From assembly GCF_014697615.1 (NCBI RefSeq), contig NZ_JACJSD010000053.1, positions 1 through 44,051 on the forward strand: a stretch of 44,051 bases of DNA, written 5' to 3'. Both the position numbers and the translations under genes were made by a program. This stretch comes from Nostoc sp. FACHB-280. Lineage in GTDB: Bacteria > Cyanobacteriota > Cyanobacteriia > Cyanobacteriales > Nostocaceae. Within the stretch, counting starts at the first letter, position 1. Each line of letters starts with the position of its first letter. The notes under the pieces were generated by a model. That model did no database searches, was not told the origin of the DNA, and saw nothing but the letters and a program-made list of their open reading frames with translations. Shown here piece after piece: positions 1 to 7,588 of the stretch.

Positions 1-221
1 TTAATCAGAAGATTAAGCTCATTAAACGCAGGGCTTATGGCTTAACTAACTTTAATAATTTTAGAAGAAGGGTTTTACTAAATTGGTATTTCTGTTGTTA
101 ATTTAACATATCTAGTCTGGGAGAGCCAAAACCCCCAACTCTTATTCCTCCGTGAACTCTGCGTCTCTGTGGTTCGATTTTCCTTAGCTTATGCGTAAGT
201 CCTGATTGAGTAATAACTAAT

Positions 222-345
222 GATCGCTCTTTCAAGAAATGGCGTAATGGTAACTCGTAACCACAAGGATATTTCTTAAATTCTTGGTTTACTATTGGAG
301 GACTGAACAAAGTAAAACAAAAGAGTTTCCACAAAATGGCTAGAT
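222..345 (+). pseudogene. Remnant of a VapC-like PIN toxin 3' end
   Basis: Reading ATC GCT CTT from position 223 gives residues very close to the C-terminus of the intact PIN toxin at 3052-3480 (shared core VMVxRNHKD). The frame is broken by TAA where the intact gene has CAA and by TGA where it has TGG, so it cannot make the toxin. The nucleotide match runs on downstream to about 424, matching 3387-3589. The 5' two thirds of the gene are not recognisable. What is seen is the alignment and the stops; that it is a decayed duplicate is inference. Confidence 0.75.
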
Positions 346-424
346 CCAATGTTATGTTCGCACGTTTTTTTGTAACGCTACACTAAGAAAGTAAAGAAAT
401 GTAAATATATAGATATTGCGATCG
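222..424 (+). repeat. Left copy of a ~0.2 kb imperfect direct repeat
   Basis: This segment aligns with 3387-3589. The last 52 bases (373-424 versus 3538-3589) match at 48 positions by hand count; the toxin part is less conserved. The two copies flank the restriction-modification and toxin-antitoxin genes as direct repeats about 3.2 kb apart. Recombination between them would delete both systems and leave one copy. Confidence 0.8.
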
Positions 425-614
425 CACTCCGTCTATAACAATCAAACTTAAATTGTTGGGTATCGGCTGTAGCTAAAGTCAACTGGTGGTAAACTGCGGT
501 AGTTGCAATCAAGCGATCGCCTGGGCTTGATGTGGTAATCGGACGGCTTAAAATAGCAATATAGCCGTGCAGTGGAGCTTTATGTACAGCTAACTTGGTA
601 CAACACGCAATTAA
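381..614 (-). pseudogene. Second PIN-domain toxin remnant, antisense
   Basis: On the minus strand an open stretch without a usable start runs between stop codons at 615-617 and 378-380. It contains the motif GDRLIATTA followed closely by LTLATAD, the usual C-terminal half of VapC-type PIN ribonucleases (an acidic D/DR motif, then TAD). The N-terminal half, with the first conserved Asp and Glu, is missing, so it is most likely a truncated toxin gene. It differs in sequence from the toxin at 3052-3480 and so represents a different vapC lineage. The antitoxin partner is not seen. Confidence 0.55.
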
Positions 615-744
615 TCACCCAGAATAGCTGAGTTCATCAAAAAACTGACATAGCTTTATACATCTTTTGAGGTAGTATAGAGTGCTGCATACTTATCTTT
701 AGTATATTTTGGTCAAGCAAGATTTCATTTTAATAGGTTCGGTA

Positions 745-2547
745 ATGGCAGAAGCAGCACTAAATATTACCTTGGGATCTGAGGAAACTCTTATTCAAGA
801 GTTGGATTTCATTGATCAGAATAACCCACAAGCCTGGAAAAACAAGCTGATTCTTGGTGATTGTTTAGAAGTACTCCAAAAACTTCCTTCTGCAAGCGTT
901 GATTTAATTATTACTTCACCTCCCTATGCTGATAGTCGGAAAAAAACCTATGGAGGAATTTCACCCGATGAATATACAAATTGGTTTCTAGCAAGAGCTT
1001 TAGAACTAAAAAGAGTTCTCAAACCAGAAGGTTCATTCATTCTTAATATTAAAGAGAAAGTTGTTGATGGTCAAAGACATTCATACGTGTTGAATTTAAT
1101 TTTAGGAATGCAGCAGCAAGGATGGTTATGGACTGAAGAATATATATGGCATAAAAAAAATAGTTATCCTGGCAAATGGTCTAATCGTTTTCGAGATTCT
1201 TGGGAACGTTGTTTACACTTTAACAAGCAAAAGAAATTTAAAATGTATCAGGAATCTGTCATGGTTCCTATGGGAGATTGGGCAAAATCACGTCTCAAGA
1301 ATTTGAGCGAGACAGATAAAAGACGTGATAATTCTAAAGTTGACAGTGGATTTGGTAAAAATATTTCTAATTGGGTAGAGCGGAAAATGGCCTATCCAAC
1401 AAATGTTTTACATTTAGCAACTGAATGTGGCAATAAAAATCATAGTGCAGCTTTTCCTAAAACTCTCCCCTCATGGTTTATCAAGCTATTCACTGATGTA
1501 GATGATGTAGTACTCGACCCCTTTGCAGGTTCAGGAACATCTTGCGTAGCTGCTAAAGAACTAGGCAGAAATTATGTAGGAATTGAAATTAAAAGAGAAT
1601 ATTGTGAATTAGCAGAACTGAATATTAAAACGGCAGTTTCTCATACTCAAATTTTAAATAACAGTAATCAAAAGCATGAGGAATTAAATGTGGCTGGCTC
1701 AAACTCTGAAATTTATCATGATTATTTGATTCGATACGTTCTTACACCTTTCTATGACAAAAGATTTGAGAAATTGAGCAAATTAAGGCTCAAAGATGTT
1801 CTGAAACGAAAAAACCCTTATTTATTCAAGGCGAAAAATATTGAACGCGTTCAAGATTTCGTTGATAGTATAATTACTGCCTTCCTTTCTTCACAAGAAG
1901 AAACCATCTTTGGCAATTTATTAGAAGGCTTTGCAATACATATATCTGAAACTTTGTACGGTGGTTTTAAATCAAAGCTCAACAGTATTGATTTAGAGTT
2001 TAGCAGGGATGAAAATTATTATATTGTAGGGATTAAATCTGGTACTAATTGGGGTAATTCTGACCAAATTAGTAAGATGAAAGATAATTTTAAAAAAGCC
2101 AGACAGTTTTTAATCAAACAAGGTGTTACAGGCAATATCATTGCGGTTAATGGTTGTATGTATGGCAAAGATAGTAATCCTTTAAAGAAAGATGTAGATA
2201 CTGATAAAACATATTTTAAATATGCGGGGCAAGAGTTTTGGGAATTTATCTCAGAAAATCCCAACCTTTATCAAGAAATGATTGTGCCTATTGGAGAAGA
2301 GGCAAAGAAAAAGGATGAAATTTTTAAGTCTACTCTGGATGCAAAAGTTAATGAGATGACTTTTGAATTTATGCAGTATTTTACTAGTAACGGTCGTATT
2401 GATTGGATGAAGCTGGTTGATTATGTCTCTAAAAAAGGAGATGTTAAATTAGAACCCATATCTCAACAGTTGACATTGGAACTAGAAGGAAGAGATTCAG
2501 ATTTAGAAGAACCTCTAGATTTAGCCGATGCGCTGGATTTTGAATAG
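745..2547 (+). CDS. Fused DNA methyltransferase-restriction endonuclease (single-chain R-M)
   Basis: Predicted to methylate its DNA target and cut unmodified DNA. The N-terminal half (about residues 35-310) is a beta-class amino-methyltransferase: the catalytic motif TSPPY at about residue 57 precedes the AdoMet motif DPFAGSGT at about 258. The SPPY form favours N4-cytosine, but N6-adenine is possible. Residues about 320-600 form a second domain with IDLEF (about 415) and GIKSGTNWGN (about 428). It looks like a PD-(D/E)xK-type nuclease and reminds me of the PmeII family; the nuclease assignment is inference. The frame stays open upstream to a TTG at 709, but ATG 745 (MAEAAL) is preferred. The gene is AT-rich, I see no HIP1 site in its 1.8 kb, and a toxin-antitoxin pair follows, all fitting horizontal acquisition. 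No separate specificity subunit is present. Confidence 0.75.
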   Translation: MAEAALNITLGSEETLIQELDFIDQNNPQAWKNKLILGDCLEVLQKLPSASVDLIITSPPYADSRKKTYGGISPDEYTNWFLARALELKRVLKPEGSFILNIKEKVVDGQRHSYVLNLILGMQQQGWLWTEEYIWHKKNSYPGKWSNRFRDSWERCLHFNKQKKFKMYQESVMVPMGDWAKSRLKNLSETDKRRDNSKVDSGFGKNISNWVERKMAYPTNVLHLATECGNKNHSAAFPKTLPSWFIKLFTDVDDVVLDPFAGSGTSCVAAKELGRNYVGIEIKREYCELAELNIKTAVSHTQILNNSNQKHEELNVAGSNSEIYHDYLIRYVLTPFYDKRFEKLSKLRLKDVLKRKNPYLFKAKNIERVQDFVDSIITAFLSSQEETIFGNLLEGFAIHISETLYGGFKSKLNSIDLEFSRDENYYIVGIKSGTNWGNSDQISKMKDNFKKARQFLIKQGVTGNIIAVNGCMYGKDSNPLKKDVDTDKTYFKYAGQEFWEFISENPNLYQEMIVPIGEEAKKKDEIFKSTLDAKVNEMTFEFMQYFTSNGRIDWMKLVDYVSKKGDVKLEPISQQLTLELEGRDSDLEEPLDLADALDFE

Positions 2548-2673
2548 TAGAACGGTTATAAGCTGAATAGTAAAGAACGATCGCACTAACTATCATCTCA
2601 AGAAACACAGATTGAGTTAAACTAGTCTTTGTAGAAGAATAAGTTATTTTTCAATATTCCTCTATGCAAATAT

Positions 2674-3015
2674 ATGGTTATCAATTTATCTTCCGCATAT
2701 TTATCTCAATCAGGAAATTTAAATTTACATATTTTACTAGAACGTAGTGATGCAGGAAATTTCATAGCTTCCGTCTTGGAATTTCCCAACACTCGGATTG
2801 AAGCACCGACTCAAGAACAAGCTGTACAAGAATTAAAACAACTTTTGTCAACTCGTCTGGAAAAGACAGAAATTATTCCAGTAGAAATTTCGTTAAATCA
2901 AAGCGAAGTAGAAAATCCCTGGATGAAATTTGCAGGTGTATTTAAAGATGATACAGATTTTATTGAAATTGCTGATAATCTCAGAGCAGAACGTAACGCA
3001 GTAGATGAAGATTAA
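2674..3015 (+). CDS. Antitoxin of a VapBC-like pair
   Basis: A 113-residue protein directly upstream of the PIN toxin (36 bp gap), so predicted to bind and neutralise it and to repress the operon. The first 70 residues look like a HicB-like partial RNase H fold (HILLERSDAGNFIASVLEFP, then TQEQAVQELKQLL). The tail has WMKFAGVFKDDTDFIEIA followed by RAERN, a C-terminal motif common in cyanobacterial antitoxins paired with PIN toxins; it probably inserts into the toxin active site. The ATG at 2674 starts the conserved reading; an ATG at 2664 is out of frame. The antitoxin role comes from position and motif, not from a tested homologue. Confidence 0.7.
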   Translation: MVINLSSAYLSQSGNLNLHILLERSDAGNFIASVLEFPNTRIEAPTQEQAVQELKQLLSTRLEKTEIIPVEISLNQSEVENPWMKFAGVFKDDTDFIEIADNLRAERNAVDED

Positions 3016-3051
3016 ATAGCTGAGGGTGCAATTTAACTAAAGAAATGTAGG

Positions 3052-3480
3052 ATGAGTCTTTATATACTCGATACAGACCATGTTTCGCTTTTACTTCAAG
3101 GAAACCAAGCTGTCATATCTAAAGTTGCTCAAGTTTATCCTAATTTGGCTATCACAATTATCACAGTCCAAGAAATTTTTAACGGTTGGGTAGTCAAAAT
3201 TAATGACCGGACTGAATCTAAAAATTTAGTAAACCTTTATACAAAACTCTGGACTACTCAAGAGTATTTCAAAGGAGTGAGAATACTTAACTTTGACAAT
3301 TCTGCCTACAGTTACTATGAAAAGTTACTTAAAGAAAACCAACAATTAAATAAGAAAAGACTACAAAAAGATTTACGAATAGCTGCGATCGCTCTTTCGA
3401 CAAATGCAGTGATGGTTAGTCGAAACCACAAGGATTTTTCTCAAATTCCCGACTTGGTATTGGAGGATTGGACTCAGTAA
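3052..3480 (+). CDS. PIN-domain ribonuclease toxin (VapC-like)
   Basis: A 142-residue PIN protein, the expected size for VapC toxins, which cleave RNA (often tRNA or rRNA) in a metal-dependent way. Visible conserved residues are the N-terminal LDTDHVSLL (D7, D9), the Glu of VQEIFNGW near residue 41, the basic/acidic KRLQKDLRIAAIA helix and the C-terminal SRNHKDF motif. It follows the antitoxin at 2674-3015 in the same orientation and is probably co-transcribed. A HIP1 octamer lies near its 3' end, unlike the preceding R-M gene. The last 94 bases are duplicated in broken form at 222-345. Confidence 0.85.
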   Translation: MSLYILDTDHVSLLLQGNQAVISKVAQVYPNLAITIITVQEIFNGWVVKINDRTESKNLVNLYTKLWTTQEYFKGVRILNFDNSAYSYYEKLLKENQQLNKKRLQKDLRIAAIALSTNAVMVSRNHKDFSQIPDLVLEDWTQ

Positions 3481-3589
3481 AACAGAAAAATTTTGCCTAA
3501 TTAACTATATCTAATGCCCTATTCGCCTTTTTGTCCTTAACGCTACACTAAAAAAGTAAAGAAATGTAAACGTGTAGATATTGCGATCG
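3387..3589 (+). repeat. Right copy of the ~0.2 kb imperfect direct repeat
   Basis: Covers the 3' end of the PIN toxin gene and the whole gap up to the GTG start of the aldo/keto reductase. The best conserved block, 3538-3589, lies directly in front of that reductase and contains an A-rich tract around AAAGTAAAGAAATGTAAA, so it may carry the reductase promoter as well as being the repeat end. Confidence 0.8.
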
Positions 3590-4539
3590 TGGAAATCATC
3601 ACATTAGGCAAAAATGGCCCGACTGTTCCACCCCTATGTATAGGAACTTGGGCTTGGGGTGATAAACTGTTTTGGAATTATGGCAGTGACTACGGCCCTG
3701 AACAATTACAAGCAGCCTTTATAGCAGCTTTAGAAGCGGGGGTTACTTTTTTTGACACCGCCGAAGTTTACGGAATGGGACTGTCAGAAAAATTTTTAGG
3801 GCAATTTATTAAACAGACAACCCAACCTGTGCAAGTTGCCACAAAATTCGGCCCTCTGCCTTGGCGATTTACCGGACAATCTGTCAGTGATGCGCTAACA
3901 GAAAGCCTCAAACGTCTGCAACTAGAAAAAATTGAACTGTATCAAGTGCATTGGCCGTTTGCTTTCTTTTTGAGTCAAGAAACACTGATGAATACCTTAG
4001 CCGATGAAGTGAAGCGAGGCAGAATTGCCGCAGTCGGTGTCAGTAATTACTCAGCCGCCCAAATGCGAGAAGCCCATCAAATATTAGCAGCTAGGGGTGT
4101 TCCTTTAGCTGTCAACCAAGTACGTTATTCTCTGCTTACGCGCCAAGTAGAAAGTAGTGGTATTATTGCAACTGCTCGTGAGCTTGGTGTGACAATTTTA
4201 GCGTACAGTCCTCTAGCCCAAGGATTACTCACAGGTAAATACACGCCGGAAAATCTCGACAAATTAAGCGGTGCTAGAAAGATAGACCCAAAATTTGGTA
4301 AAGAAGGCTTGCAAAAAATTGCCCCAGTGATATCTTTATTACGTGAGATTGGCGAAAAACGCGATCGCACCCCAGGGCAAGTTGCACTCAACTGGTTAAT
4401 TGCCCAAGGTAATGTGATTCCTATAGCTGGGGTAAAAACAGCCGAACAAGTCAAACAAAATGCTGGTGCTTTAGGTTGGCAATTAAATAGCGATGAAATC
4501 GCAGAAATAGAAAAAATTACTCGTCCTTGGCTGAATTAA
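3589..4539 (+). CDS. Aldo/keto reductase
   Basis: A 316-residue cytosolic NADPH-dependent oxidoreductase of the AKR superfamily, reducing aldehydes or ketones; the substrate cannot be told from sequence. The catalytic tetrad is complete: D56 and Y61 in DTAEVYG, K86 in VATKFG and H121 in YQVHWPF. Later motifs GVSNYSAAQM, NQVRYSLL and AYSPLAQGLLTGKY are the usual strand ends of the TIM barrel and the cofactor loop. The start is a GTG inside a HIP1-like site with no clear ribosome-binding site, in the conserved end of the 0.2 kb repeat. The 3' end overlaps the convergent Uma2 gene by 4 bases. Confidence 0.9.
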   Translation: MEIITLGKNGPTVPPLCIGTWAWGDKLFWNYGSDYGPEQLQAAFIAALEAGVTFFDTAEVYGMGLSEKFLGQFIKQTTQPVQVATKFGPLPWRFTGQSVSDALTESLKRLQLEKIELYQVHWPFAFFLSQETLMNTLADEVKRGRIAAVGVSNYSAAQMREAHQILAARGVPLAVNQVRYSLLTRQVESSGIIATARELGVTILAYSPLAQGLLTGKYTPENLDKLSGARKIDPKFGKEGLQKIAPVISLLREIGEKRDRTPGQVALNWLIAQGNVIPIAGVKTAEQVKQNAGALGWQLNSDEIAEIEKITRPWLN

Positions 4540-5147
4540 CTACCTGCTTGAAAAATTTGTTTTGCAGTTAAATTTAACTCTGGGAATGTTGGCGACTGGA
4601 TGCAATCATCACCTCTAAATTGTCTCACTTGGTACTCATCATCAACCAACGAGTAAATAGAAATAGTCGGTTGTTTCGGGTCGCCAACAAACTTTTTAGC
4701 AGCTAATCCTAAATAATCTACAATCCAATATTCACGAATGCCAATTCCCTCATATTCACCATATTTTTTGTAGTAATCATCGCGCCAATTACTACTTACG
4801 ACCTCAATAACTAGGGTAATAGATTCTGCATAGCTCACAGTTGATTCTTGTTGCCATAAAGGCTCGTTCATCAAATTAGTTTGGTTTAATATTAATACAT
4901 CTGGTGAATAAGCAGATTCGCTATCAATTGGCTTAACTAATGCTGTTTTAGGTATCAAATAAGGCAGGCATGATTGATAACACTGAACAGCTAACTGTAT
5001 AGATAAAAAGCCTGTAACCTCTTCATGACCTCCTAATGGTTGTGCCATTTTAACAACTACTCCATCATGCAATTCATAACTTTCTCCATCAGGTTTCCAA
5101 CTGACGAATTCTGCAAATGTTGTGATTTTACGTAGAGCTTGAGTCAT
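4536..5147 (-). CDS. Uma2-family (DUF820) putative endonuclease
   Basis: A member of the Uma2 family, which is greatly expanded in cyanobacteria and has a PD-(D/E)xK nuclease-like fold; the biological role is unknown. Visible marks are GESYELHDGVVVKM near the N-terminus, the acidic motif SPDVLIL and the core LVIEVVSSNWRDDYYKKYGEY followed by IREYWIVDY. ATG 5147 (MTQAL) is chosen; the frame extends 8 codons to a TTG. A second, diverged Uma2 gene lies 81 bp upstream on the same strand, with tandem heptamers between them. It converges on the aldo/keto reductase with a 4 bp overlap. Confidence 0.8.
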   Translation of the reverse strand: MTQALRKITTFAEFVSWKPDGESYELHDGVVVKMAQPLGGHEEVTGFLSIQLAVQCYQSCLPYLIPKTALVKPIDSESAYSPDVLILNQTNLMNEPLWQQESTVSYAESITLVIEVVSSNWRDDYYKKYGEYEGIGIREYWIVDYLGLAAKKFVGDPKQPTISIYSLVDDEYQVRQFRGDDCIQSPTFPELNLTAKQIFQAGS

Positions 5148-5199
5148 AAGTACTTTATCAACACAAGGCAAGTTTATCTGCTGTTTAACTCTCTAAATT

Positions 5200-5230
5200 C
5201 TAGTCCCTAGTCCCTAGCCTCTAGCCTCTT
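5200..5230. repeat. STRR: tandem CTAGTCC/CTAGCCT heptamers
   Basis: Four consecutive 7-base units between the two Uma2 genes (two CTAGTCC-type, two CTAGCCT-type). This is a typical noncoding short tandem repeat of Nostoc-type genomes. Confidence 0.85.
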
Positions 5231-5789
5231 ATTCAAATACAGGCGGCCACAATTCTGATATCGTTAACTCCCAACCAGGAAGTAAATCTGGCAGTGTCAA
5301 TTTATCGTTATTTTGTAAAATTACTGGTGCTTGATTCAGCCGATAAACTTTTAATATCAACTCATCTGGATCAATCAAAATCCCAACAGTACAACCAAGT
5401 TCTAAAAATAATTTAATCTTCTCTTCTAATGTTTTCACACGGTCTGACTTGGATTTAATTTCTACCATCAAGTCAGGTACTAATTCTACAAAATCGCGCT
5501 TGCTAGTTTTGAGTCTGTCAGCACGCACAAAAGACACATCTGGAGCGCGGAGATTACGTTTTTCATAATTAGTTTCCAAGCTAGGCAGAATAAAACCAGC
5601 ACTAGAACCAGTAACTCTTCCTAGCTTACGTGGACGTACCCAATTGCCGAGTAAGCGAATTAACTCAGCCCCGATTTCTTCTGAAATATAATCTGATGGC
5701 CCCATAACTAGGATGCTTCCATCTACCAGTTCCATCTGCCATTCTGGATGTTCAGCTTGTAGCTGCTCTAAATCTGCAATTGTGAACAT
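5229..5789 (-). CDS. Uma2-family (DUF820) putative endonuclease
   Basis: A 186-residue Uma2-family protein. Visible marks are WQMELVDGSILVMGPSD near the N-terminus, the acidic motif APDVSFV and the core DLMVEIKSKSDRVKTLEEKI, which carries the D...ExK arrangement expected of this nuclease-like fold; then GVLIDPDELILKVYR-type strands (GILIDPDEL here). Its natural substrate is unknown. It is transcribed toward a second Uma2 gene 81 bp downstream, so the pair may be co-expressed. The two are only distantly similar, so this is not a recent tandem duplication. Confidence 0.8.
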   Translation of the reverse strand: MFTIADLEQLQAEHPEWQMELVDGSILVMGPSDYISEEIGAELIRLLGNWVRPRKLGRVTGSSAGFILPSLETNYEKRNLRAPDVSFVRADRLKTSKRDFVELVPDLMVEIKSKSDRVKTLEEKIKLFLELGCTVGILIDPDELILKVYRLNQAPVILQNNDKLTLPDLLPGWELTISELWPPVFE

Positions 5790-5893
5790 AAAACTACAGA
5801 AAATACATCTTTATCTATGTTCCTACAAGCTGATAGAAACGGTGAGCGACTGTTGTAAGTTATGAGTCCTGAGTACACATCAAAACAACTCAG

Positions 5894-6006
5894 CGAGAAG
5901 TTGCGTGCGGAGAGAACTTGCGTGCGCGGGTTCCCCGCGTTGAGCAAAGTTCGGAGGGTTCCCCCCGTTGAGCAAACTTCGGTGACTCAGCACTCAACAC
6001 TCACTA
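5894..6006. repeat. Tandem 27 bp repeats plus CACTCAACACTCA heptamers
   Basis: Two 27-base units (5928-5954 and 5956-5982) beginning GGGTTCCCC and ending TTCGG differ at two positions. They are preceded by a repeated ACTTGCGTGCG-type unit and followed by the ACTCAGC/ACTCAAC heptamer repeat. The block lies in the gap between the Uma2 gene and the helicase 3' end. It is noncoding. Confidence 0.8.
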
Positions 6007-6007
6007 C

Positions 6008-7534
6008 TTAAGAGGCAGATTCTCTCGCACCAGAAGAACCTAGCTTTTGATTGGCAGAAACGGGGGCTTCACGACGACCTGAGCGTAGTTTGGGCTTGGG
6101 TGTGGAGCGTCCTTCGTCATTGTTGTTAGCATCTGACTTGTTCCAAGAACGGTTTCTGTCACCAGAAAATTCACGACGCTTCACAATTTTGGGTTTAGCA
6201 ACGGGAACTTCTTCGGGAACTTCCACCTCAGAGCTTAACCAAGCGGGACGGGTTTCATCGTAAGCAAGTTGCAGTGCCGCAGCAGCGATCGCATGAGCAT
6301 CATACTGTTCAATCAATTCGCTGACAATGGGTAAGAAGGAAGCCAGTCTTTCACCGCTTAGGGCTTCTCTGACTTGTTCTTGCAATTTGTTGATGTGCCG
6401 TGCTTCAATTTGCGCCCTGGTGGGAATGGACAGTAATTGCCAGCTTTGACGGTTATGACGCTCAAATATTTGCTGTTTGCGACGCTCAAAAGGCTGAACC
6501 AAGGTAATGGCTGTACCTTCTTTCCCAGCGCGACCAGTCCGACCAATTCTATGCACGTAGGTTTCTACGCTATCGGGTAAGTCGTAGTTAATTACGTGGG
6601 ATAGTTGGTCAACATCTAAACCGCGTGCAGCAATGTCAGTGGCGACTACCCAGCGCACTTGGCGATTACGGAAGCGGGTTAATAAACGTTCTCTGGCTTG
6701 TTGGGACAAATCACCGTGATATTCATCCACGCTGTGACCAGCAGCTTGCAGTTGGTTGGTGAGTTCTGCCGCAGTTCTACGGGTACGCACAAAGATTAAA
6801 GCTGTTTCTGGATCTTCCATTTCCAGAATTGGCTGTAATGCTTTGGCTTTTGTCCAGTGGCGGGGAATTAAGTAAGCTACTTGGTTAATTTTGTTGGGTG
6901 CAGCTTTTGGTTGCTCAACAGTAACTGTAACAGGCGATCGCAAAAACTTGTTCACCAACATCCGAATTGACGGGGGCATTGTGGCAGAAAACAATGCTGT
7001 TTGACGTTCTTGGGGTGCTTGGGACAAAATTCTCTCAACATCATCGATAAAGCCCATGCTCAACATTTCATCGGCTTCATCTAACACAAACCACTTGACT
7101 TGATCTAATTTCAAGCTACCGCGCTCTAGCAAGTCAATCACTCGGCCGGGAGTGCCGACAACAATGTGAACGCCGCGTTTGAGCTGCATAATTTGACGGT
7201 CAATTGATTGACCACCGTAAATTGCTAAAGCCCGTAAGCCACTGTTACCAATAAATTGGCTAACAGCATCATGGACTTGAATTGCCAATTCGCGGGTTGG
7301 GGTTAAAACTACAGCTTGCACGGCTCTTTGGCTAACATCCAGCCGTTCTAAAATTGGCAGGGAAAAGGCGGCTGTTTTGCCTGTACCAGTTTGAGACTGT
7401 CCTACTACATCCCGACCTGACAACAGTTGGGGAATAGCTTGGATTTGAATGTTAGTTGGTGCGGTAAAACCAATTTTTTCTAATTGTTCAGCGCGTTCTT
7501 GGGAAATTCCTAGTTCAATAAACGAAAGATTCAT
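6008..7534 (-). CDS. DEAD-box ATP-dependent RNA helicase
   Basis: A 508-residue RNA helicase that unwinds RNA duplexes, probably in ribosome assembly, mRNA turnover or cold acclimation (cyanobacterial CrhR-like proteins do this). It has the phenylalanine and Q motif at residues 23-32, Walker A GTGKT near 50-54, PTRELA, the DEAD box in VLDEADEMLSMGF, SAT, and the C-terminal RecA-domain motifs IFVRTRR, VATDIAARGLDV and HRIGRTGRAG. After residue 430 comes a basic, low-complexity tail rich in R, K, N and S, likely RNA-binding. ATG 7534 is chosen because AGGAGAG lies just upstream; the frame continues one codon to a TTG. It lies 54 bp downstream of rimO and may share its transcript. Confidence 0.92.
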   Translation of the reverse strand: MNLSFIELGISQERAEQLEKIGFTAPTNIQIQAIPQLLSGRDVVGQSQTGTGKTAAFSLPILERLDVSQRAVQAVVLTPTRELAIQVHDAVSQFIGNSGLRALAIYGGQSIDRQIMQLKRGVHIVVGTPGRVIDLLERGSLKLDQVKWFVLDEADEMLSMGFIDDVERILSQAPQERQTALFSATMPPSIRMLVNKFLRSPVTVTVEQPKAAPNKINQVAYLIPRHWTKAKALQPILEMEDPETALIFVRTRRTAAELTNQLQAAGHSVDEYHGDLSQQARERLLTRFRNRQVRWVVATDIAARGLDVDQLSHVINYDLPDSVETYVHRIGRTGRAGKEGTAITLVQPFERRKQQIFERHNRQSWQLLSIPTRAQIEARHINKLQEQVREALSGERLASFLPIVSELIEQYDAHAIAAAALQLAYDETRPAWLSSEVEVPEEVPVAKPKIVKRREFSGDRNRSWNKSDANNNDEGRSTPKPKLRSGRREAPVSANQKLGSSGARESAS

Positions 7535-7588
7535 CAACTCTCCTAGATTTTGCTGTTTGACTTTTTGTTTAGATTGGGAAATCGAAAT

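Noticed and set aside
98-349. 83-residue minus-strand open frame at the left end
   Set aside because: It runs antisense through the toxin remnant and a CTCTGCGTCTCTGTGG-type dispersed repeat and has no recognisable domain; judged not a gene.
5229-5789. Recent tandem duplication of the two Uma2 genes
   Set aside because: The proteins share only family motifs and differ in length and most residues, so they are old paralogues.
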